Assembly: GCA_030824575.1 (NCBI GenBank)
Contig: JAVBXL010000041.1
Coordinates: forward strand, 1-37,271
DNA from: a bacterium
GTDB lineage: Bacteria; Pseudomonadota; Alphaproteobacteria; Sphingomonadales; Sphingomonadaceae
DNA: 37,271 nt
Direction of reading: 5' to 3'
Positions 32,635-37,271 of the stretch are shown one piece after another. Position numbers and translations under genes: made by a program. Under the pieces are notes generated by a model. That model ran no database searches. It was not told the DNA's origin and saw nothing but the letters and a program-made list of their open reading frames with translations. How positions within the stretch are numbered: position 1 is the first letter of the stretch; each line of letters opens with the position of its first letter.

Positions 32635-32657
32635 CGAGCGATAATGCTCGGCTTTTT
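32635..32657 (+). terminator. Possible intrinsic terminator after the TetR-type gene
   Basis: CGAGC and GCTCG form a short stem with a six-base loop, followed closely by a run of five T, about 30 bases after the stop codon. The stem is short, so strength is doubtful. Confidence 0.45.
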
Positions 32658-32868
32658 GGGCCAGGCCTTAGTGGCGAATGCGGCGTTGGGCTGGCGGATA
32701 TGGCGAACGTGCATAGGTCCGTCGAGAAGGACGAAACCTAAACCCACACATAATCGCGCGATCGGCCATCCTCACGCCTGTGTATGGGCTTTTGATCGAA
32801 CTCGCGAAAATCCGGTTCGTGCGGTAGCGCGGATCCGGAGGCCGCGACACCCACTTTAAAACAGCTTC

Positions 32869-33027
32869 CACTGCATCAGCCTCAAATGAGACGCCGAGTC
32901 GCTTGCGCACTGCTCCAAAAATAGCGGCGAGATTATCCATGTTGGGGTTACCCTGTTCGGACAGCATCCGATGTAGGCTTTTTGCTCGGATGCCTGGTCT
33001 CCTCAGCCAGTGCTGTAGATCGGCGTG
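32869..33027 (-). pseudogene. Remnant of an antidote-type helix-turn-helix protein
   Basis: Minus-strand translation shows a short stretch, RAKSLHRMLSEQGNPNMDNL followed by AAIF, close to the HTH of addiction-module antidote proteins, where a similar SLxRMLGPxGNP motif occurs. The open frame around it (32668-33222) is longer, but the flanks look unrelated, no good start was found, and no toxin gene is adjacent. Best seen as a broken relic between the TetR gene and ISL3 debris. Confidence 0.5.
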
Positions 33028-33100
33028 CAAAAAGGGCTCTGACTCACTTTTGGTGCAAGCGCATTGATATTGGCGAGTTTCCCCGAAGTAGGATATCGCC

Positions 33101-33334
33101 ATGCACGGGAGAGGTTTTCGCGAAGCCATTGCGCCAATAGGATTGGTGATCGACAAAGTCGAGTTTGCCGCCGGGCAGATACTGATCACCGGGCGATCGC
33201 GATCGCGGGTTTCGATCTGCACGAACTGTTGCCGCCCGTCTGCGCGTGTCCATAGTCGATATTACCGTACACTCGCCGATTTGCCATCTCATGGTCGGCC
33301 TGTTCGGATCACTCTTGTCGCCCGGCGGTTTCGC
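33101..33334 (+). pseudogene. ISL3-family transposase, N-terminal fragment
   Basis: From the ATG at 33101 the frame reads a start followed by CTNCCRPSARVHSRYYRTLADLP-like and GRPVRI..ARRF blocks, the N-terminal zinc-finger and adjoining region of ISL3 transposases. The fragment stops at the IS66 left end (33335), and its remainder is not found beyond the IS66 right end. It is therefore a 5' remnant. Confidence 0.7.
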
Positions 33335-33410
33335 GTAAGCGGGGCCTGAGGGCCGCCTTGCGCGGTGCCCATTCGCCGGGATGATTGCCGCTCTTTGAGC
33401 GAGGTGGCGG

Positions 33411-33851
33411 GTGTCGGACGAGATCGAGGATTCAGCAAGCGAACGGGCGACTACTCATACGAGTAATCGTATGAGTAGTCGGATCGAGGTCGTTAGCAGG
33501 GTGTCGGGCCGTCGGCGCTGGACGGTGGAACAGAAGCTGGCCGTATTGCGGGATGCATTCGGCCCCGACGGTTGCGTGCGGACGGCCTGTGAACGCCATG
33601 ACGTCGGCAGCGGGTCGATCTACACCTGGCGGCGACAGGCGATGTCTGGTGAGCTTACCGGGGTTCGTAAGCTGCCCGAGCCAGCCTTCGCTGAGGTCCG
33701 GATCAGCGAGCCGCCAGCGTTGCCCGCTCCCATTGCACCGCTCGTTCCCGGCTTGATCGGGATCGAGTTGCCATCCGGCATCAAGGTGACCGTGGACGCT
33801 GCAGTTGACGTCGATGTCCTGTCGCGGGTGATCGGCGCGCTGGCACGATGA
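33411..33851 (+). CDS. tnpA: IS66 TnpA
   Basis: 146 residues starting at GTG 33411, six bases from GAGG. A helix-turn-helix region (about 35-75, RRRWTVEQKLAVLRDAF then GSIYTWRRQ) marks the IS66 TnpA protein, needed for transposition though it is not the catalytic subunit. The stop overlaps the tnpB ATG by four bases (ATGA at 33848), the standard IS66 coupling. No break is seen. Confidence 0.92.
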   Translation: MSDEIEDSASERATTHTSNRMSSRIEVVSRVSGRRRWTVEQKLAVLRDAFGPDGCVRTACERHDVGSGSIYTWRRQAMSGELTGVRKLPEPAFAEVRISEPPALPAPIAPLVPGLIGIELPSGIKVTVDAAVDVDVLSRVIGALAR

Positions 33852-34195
33852 TCCCGCTGCCACCGTCTACACGGATTTTCCTGGCCTGCGGCGCGACCGA
33901 CATGCGTAAGGGCTTCGACGGCCTGGCGGTGATGACGCAGCAGGTTCTGGAGCAGAGCCCCCATTCCGGTGCGTTGTTCGCCTTTCGGGGCAAGCGCGGC
34001 GATCTGGTCAAGCTGCTCTGGTTTGATGGCCAGGGCATGTGCCTGTTCTCGAAGCGGATGGACCGGGGGCGCTTCGTATGGCCGTCCACCAAGACCGGGT
34101 CAGTGGTGATGACGGCGGCGCAGCTTTCGATGCTATTGGAAGGCATCGACTGGCGTCGGCCAGAGCGCACTTTTACCCCGTCACTGGCAGGGTAA
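33848..34195 (+). CDS. tnpB: IS66 TnpB
   Basis: 115 residues, the usual length of the IS66 accessory protein TnpB. Typical blocks are visible: FLACGATDMRKGFDGLA near the N-terminus, SGALFAFRGKRGDLVKLLWFDG in the middle and SMLLEGIDWRRP near the end. Its exact role is unsettled but it is needed for transposition in this family. It starts within the tnpA stop and ends 24 bases before the tnpC frame. Confidence 0.93.
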   Translation: MIPLPPSTRIFLACGATDMRKGFDGLAVMTQQVLEQSPHSGALFAFRGKRGDLVKLLWFDGQGMCLFSKRMDRGRFVWPSTKTGSVVMTAAQLSMLLEGIDWRRPERTFTPSLAG

Positions 34196-34219
34196 AACGC
34201 CCATTTCCCGGCGCTTTTA

Positions 34220-35809
34220 TTGGCATTGGGATCACCGTTCTGCTATATAATCGTGGTGTCAGACGCAGGCATTTCCTCCCCTGATAAAGATGCTCGGATC
34301 GCCGAGCTCGAAGCCGCATTGGCGGCTGCCCGCGCCGATATTTCCGCCCGCGATATCCTGATCGACACGCTGCGCGTGCAGATCGCACGCCTCAAGCGGA
34401 TGCAGTTCGGCAAGTCGTCAGAGAAGCTCGATACCCAGATCGCCCAGCTTGAGCTGGCCCTTGAAGAGCTCGAAGGCGAGGCCATCGTTGCCGCCGCGCG
34501 TCGAGGCGATCCGGTAGCCGTCGGTCGGCTATCGCCGGTTCGGACGCTGCCCGCCCATCTGCCGCGCGAGGAACAGCGGATCGAGCCTGAGCAGGGCAAC
34601 TGCACCTGTCCCGACTGCGGCGGCGCGCTGCGGCCGCTGGGGCAGGACAGCGATGAGATGCTCGATGCCGTGCCGGTGCAGTGGCGCGTCGTTCGGACCA
34701 TCCGCCCCAAGTATAGCTGCCGCTCCTGCGAGAAGATCGTGCAGGCGTCCGCGCCCGTAAAGGCGATAGCGCGGGGCAAGGCGACCTTCGGCACGCTGGC
34801 CCATGTCGTCGTCTCCAAGTTCGACCATCATCTGCCGCTGTACCGTCAGGCCGAGATCATGGCGGCGCAGGGCATCGACATCGATCGATCGACGCTGGCA
34901 GGCTGGGTCGGCCAGGCATCCGTGCTGCTCGACCCGATCATCAGCCGCATCCGTGAGGTCGGGCTGACAGCCTCGAAGATCCATACCGACGATACGCCGG
35001 TCCCCATGCTTGATCCTGGACGTGGCAAGACGGCGACCGGCAGGCTCTGGGCCTATGTCGTGGATGATCGCGGCTCCGGCGCCACAACCCCGCCGCTGGT
35101 CTGGTATGAGTTCACCACCGACCGGACCGGCGCACATCCCCAGCGCCAACTCGCCAGCTTCACCGGCTATCTACAGGCCGATGGCTATGCCGGCTATGAC
35201 AAGCTCTACGACACCAACCGTGTCACCGAGGTCGCCTGCTGGGCGCATTTCCGGCGCAAGATCTTCGACATTCACGCGAGCAAGCCGACCCCGCTCACCA
35301 CCGATCTGTTGGAACGTATCGGTCAGTTCTATGAGATCGAGGCAGAGGTTCGCGGCCATCAGCCCGATATCCGACGACAAAGCCGCCAGGACCGAACCCA
35401 GCCATTAATCGACGATCTCCGCCAGGCGCTCGACGATGCAACGCGCCGTCTCTCGCCCAAGTCCGAGATGGCCAAGGCGATCGCCTATGGCCGCAAACGC
35501 TGGGTCGCTCTGACGCGCTTTCTCGACGATGGCCGCCTGGAGATCGATAACAACATTGCGGAGCGCGCCATGCGCTGCGTAGCCTTGGGCCGCAAAAACT
35601 GGTTGTTCGCAGGCTCAAAAGCAGGCGGCGATCGGGCCGCTGCCATTTACTCGGTCATCGAGACTGCCAAGCTCAATGGCCTCGAACCGCAGGCCTACAT
35701 CGCCGATGTCATAGCCAAGATCGGTGCTGACTGGCCTGCCGCTCGCTGGGATGAACTCATGCCGTGGAAATGGCAGCCAGACCAGCAACCGATCGCAGAA
35801 GCCGCCTGA
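34220..35809 (+). CDS. tnpC: IS66 TnpC transposase
   Basis: 529 residues from ATG 34220; a GTG at 34253 is an alternative start. The N-terminal third is a coiled-coil region (AELEAALAAARAD, residues about 29-41) followed by a zinc-finger-like CTCPDCGG motif and a second CRSCE. The DDE catalytic core follows with HTDDTPV, DGYAGYDKLY and the NNIAERAMR region carrying the Glu. Full length, no frameshift, so the element could be active. Confidence 0.93.
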   Translation: MALGSPFCYIIVVSDAGISSPDKDARIAELEAALAAARADISARDILIDTLRVQIARLKRMQFGKSSEKLDTQIAQLELALEELEGEAIVAAARRGDPVAVGRLSPVRTLPAHLPREEQRIEPEQGNCTCPDCGGALRPLGQDSDEMLDAVPVQWRVVRTIRPKYSCRSCEKIVQASAPVKAIARGKATFGTLAHVVVSKFDHHLPLYRQAEIMAAQGIDIDRSTLAGWVGQASVLLDPIISRIREVGLTASKIHTDDTPVPMLDPGRGKTATGRLWAYVVDDRGSGATTPPLVWYEFTTDRTGAHPQRQLASFTGYLQADGYAGYDKLYDTNRVTEVACWAHFRRKIFDIHASKPTPLTTDLLERIGQFYEIEAEVRGHQPDIRRQSRQDRTQPLIDDLRQALDDATRRLSPKSEMAKAIAYGRKRWVALTRFLDDGRLEIDNNIAERAMRCVALGRKNWLFAGSKAGGDRAAAIYSVIETAKLNGLEPQAYIADVIAKIGADWPAARWDELMPWKWQPDQQPIAEAA

Positions 35810-35860
35810 GCCGCGGCCTCCAGGCCCCGCTTACACTTTTTCTTACGCAAAGGGTCCTGT

Positions 35861-36637
35861 TTAAGCGGACAAGATCGTTGCGGCTTGCTGCAAAGCGGGC
35901 AGCACCATGTCGCGCAGGTCGGCCACGCTGTTGCGCGCTGCTGCAGTGCCGACGTTCAAGGCGGCAACGACCTTGCCATGGCGAGCGACCGGTACGGCGA
36001 TCGAGCGCAAACCGACTTCCAGTTCCTCATCGACCATCGCATAGCCACGGCTTGCGACCCCGCTGAGTTCGATCAGCAGTTCGGCGCGGTCCACGATCGT
36101 CTTGGCCGTGAATTTCTCGCGCGTCGCCCGGGCAAGATAGGCTTCCTGCACCGCATGCGGCTGCCCGGCCAGCAAGACCCGGCCCATCGATGTGGCGTGC
36201 AAGGGCAACCGGCTGCCGACCCGTAGATTGATCGACATGATCCGCATGGCCTCGGCCCGCGCCACGTAGAGAAGCTGATCATCCTCCATCACGCCCAGCG
36301 AGCAGGATTCGTGCAACGTATCGCGCAGCGTATCCAGCAGCGGCTGGGCGCGCGCCGCGAGCGCATTGAGCGACAGATAGGGGTGGCCCAGCGAAAGCGC
36401 CTGCCGCCTGACCGCATAGCCTCGCTCGTCCTGCCCGACATATCCCAGCAGCAAGAGGGTATGCAGGCAGCGCCGCACCGATGCACGGCTGAGGCCGGTC
36501 AGGCGGCCGGCTTGCGCGATGGTGACCGGCTGTTCGGCCTCTGCCACGCATTTCATGACCGCTAACCCGCGCGCCAGCGACGTCATGAAATCGGGATCAC
36601 CGGGTCTGTCATAGCTACTTGAGTCAGGCACGTGCAC
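35861..36637 (-). CDS. IclR-family transcriptional regulator (PcaR/PobR-like)
   Basis: 258 residues from GTG 36637; an ATG at 36586 is a shorter option. N-terminal winged helix-turn-helix (about 17-80: MTSLARGLAVM, AGRLTGLSRASVRRCLHTL), then the IclR ligand domain with MGRVLLAG and a C-terminal block near 210-250. The PcaR/PobR subgroup controls protocatechuate and 4-hydroxybenzoate genes. It is divergent from a 3-oxoacid CoA-transferase gene, the classical pca arrangement, and the gap holds a repeated element at 36651-36680. The link to the regulon further left is not supported by shared sites. Confidence 0.9.
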   Translation of the reverse strand: MHVPDSSSYDRPGDPDFMTSLARGLAVMKCVAEAEQPVTIAQAGRLTGLSRASVRRCLHTLLLLGYVGQDERGYAVRRQALSLGHPYLSLNALAARAQPLLDTLRDTLHESCSLGVMEDDQLLYVARAEAMRIMSINLRVGSRLPLHATSMGRVLLAGQPHAVQEAYLARATREKFTAKTIVDRAELLIELSGVASRGYAMVDEELEVGLRSIAVPVARHGKVVAALNVGTAAARNSVADLRDMVLPALQQAATILSA

Positions 36638-36650
36638 ATCTGTTTTATGG

Positions 36651-36680
36651 CCGATTATCGAACAATAGTCCGATTATCGA
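36651..36680. promoter_or_regulatory. Two direct CCGATTATCGA repeats, likely IclR-type operator
   Basis: Exact copies of CCGATTATCGA at 36651-36661 and 36670-36680 lie 19 bases apart in the divergent gap between the IclR gene and the CoA-transferase gene. About two helical turns of spacing on one face of DNA fits binding by an IclR dimer pair. Confidence 0.65.
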
Positions 36681-36732
36681 TTGACTCAACCCCCCATTGC
36701 TAAAAGACGGGAGCCAGCATCAGGAGACGAGC

Positions 36733-37271
36733 GTGATCGACAAAAGCGTGGAAACAGCGGCCCTGGCGGTGGATGGCATCGGCGACGGTGCGTCGGTGAT
36801 GATCGGCGGCTTCGGCACGGCCGGTATGCCCGATCAGTTGATCGACGCGCTGATCGCGCGCCAGGTCGGCGACCTGACGATCATCAACAATAATGCGGGC
36901 AATGGCGAGACGGGCGTGGCCGCGCTGATCAAGGCGGGGCGGGTGCGCAAGATCATCTGCTCCTTCCCGCGCCAGTCGGATTCCCATCATTTCGATGCGG
37001 CCTATCGCGCCGATCAGATCGAACTGGAACTCGTGCCGCAGGGCAATCTGGCCGCGCGCATCCAGGCGGCGGGTGCGGGCCTGGGTGCCATCTTCACGCC
37101 GACCGGCTTTGGCACGCTGTTGGCGGAGGGGAAGGAAACCCGCGAGATAGATGGCGTCCACCATGTCCTCGAATATCCGATCCGCGCCGATTTCGCCCTG
37201 ATAAAGGCGGCACGCGGCGATCGCTGGGGCAATCTGGTCTATCGCAAGACCGCGCGCAATTTCGGCCCGAT
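36733..37271 (+). CDS. 3-oxoacid CoA-transferase subunit A, 5' part
   Basis: The first 179 codons, running off the right edge, from GTG 36733 with AGGAG six bases upstream; no suitable ATG exists. Seen: GGFGTAGMPDQLID (residues 25-38), the glycine-rich CoA-binding region, NNNAGNGETGVAAL, SFPRQSD, and GTLLAEGKE near 136. This is the alpha subunit of the succinyl-CoA:3-oxoacid family, such as 3-oxoadipate CoA-transferase (PcaI) in the beta-ketoadipate pathway. The IclR neighbour supports that role, but acetoacetate-type transferases look alike. The subunit B gene is expected just beyond the edge. Confidence 0.88.
   Translation, partial: MIDKSVETAALAVDGIGDGASVMIGGFGTAGMPDQLIDALIARQVGDLTIINNNAGNGETGVAALIKAGRVRKIICSFPRQSDSHHFDAAYRADQIELELVPQGNLAARIQAAGAGLGAIFTPTGFGTLLAEGKETREIDGVHHVLEYPIRADFALIKAARGDRWGNLVYRKTARNFGP

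Larger units (their letters stand above)
33335..35834 (+). mobile_element. IS66-family insertion sequence, complete
   Basis: About 2.5 kb bounded by matching ends. The left end at 33335 starts GTAAGCGGGGCCTGAGG, and the reverse complement of the right end (35834 inward) starts GTAAGCGGGGCCTGGAGG. Inside are tnpA, tnpB and tnpC in the usual order and strand. The 8 bases outside each end (GGTTTCGC left, ACTTTTTC right) do not match, so no target duplication is visible. Confidence 0.9.

Noticed and set aside
1..37271. tRNA, rRNA, riboswitch or CRISPR features
   Set aside because: I looked for tRNA cloverleaf patterns, conserved rRNA stretches, and regularly spaced repeats and found none that I could support by eye.

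Overview
The window looks like an accessory catabolic region from an alphaproteobacterium, most likely a sphingomonad. This rests on the GC-rich coding, a TonB-dependent receptor typical of Sphingomonadaceae, several acyl-CoA and SDR enzymes, and a high load of insertion sequences. No rRNA, tRNA or CRISPR was seen.

Layout. 1-781: an IS3 element (partly off the left edge) inserted in the 3' part of an IS5 transposase, whose outer end cuts the last codons of the next gene. 758-9142 (minus): nine tightly packed genes, read from 9142 leftwards as choline-kinase-like phosphotransferase, SDR, class III aminotransferase, an SDR without its catalytic Lys, SCP-x-like thiolase, imine-reductase-like oxidoreductase, NmrA-like protein, Tat-type cupin and a final SDR truncated by the IS5. 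9365-13398 (plus, divergent): a PQQ/haem c dehydrogenase lipoprotein, an unknown seven-segment membrane protein and an MFS transporter. 13430-14160: IS701 and IS5 remnants. 14157-17421 (minus): TonB receptor followed by a PhyH dioxygenase. 17716-18426: GntR/FCD regulator. 18465-19976 (minus): acyl-CoA synthetase. 20084-21918 (plus): PTP-like phosphatase and BioB. 22001-25375 (minus): biotin carrier, biotin carboxylase and a pyruvate-carboxylase-type carboxyltransferase. 26035-31097 (minus): beta-oxidation set (FadB-like, thiolase, acyl-CoA dehydrogenase). 31364-32605: a double TetR protein. 32606-35834: regulator and ISL3 remnants followed by an intact IS66. 35861-37271: an IclR regulator and the start of a 3-oxoacid CoA-transferase, as in beta-ketoadipate loci.

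How the parts may work together. A near-palindromic 21-bp element occurs four times, always in a regulatory gap: before the kinase operon and PQQ dehydrogenase, between TonB receptor and GntR gene, between acyl-CoA synthetase and phosphatase-bioB, and before the biotin carrier operon. I infer one GntR-controlled regulon joining uptake, oxidation, amine or amino-alcohol chemistry, CoA activation and a biotin-dependent carboxylation that carries its own biotin synthase. The carboxyltransferase has altered metal-site residues, so its substrate is probably not pyruvate. The substrate cannot be read from the sequence. A bulky hydroxylated or nitrogen-containing lipid or terpenoid is one guess. The beta-oxidation operon next to it, under a separate TetR-type regulator, could finish the chain.
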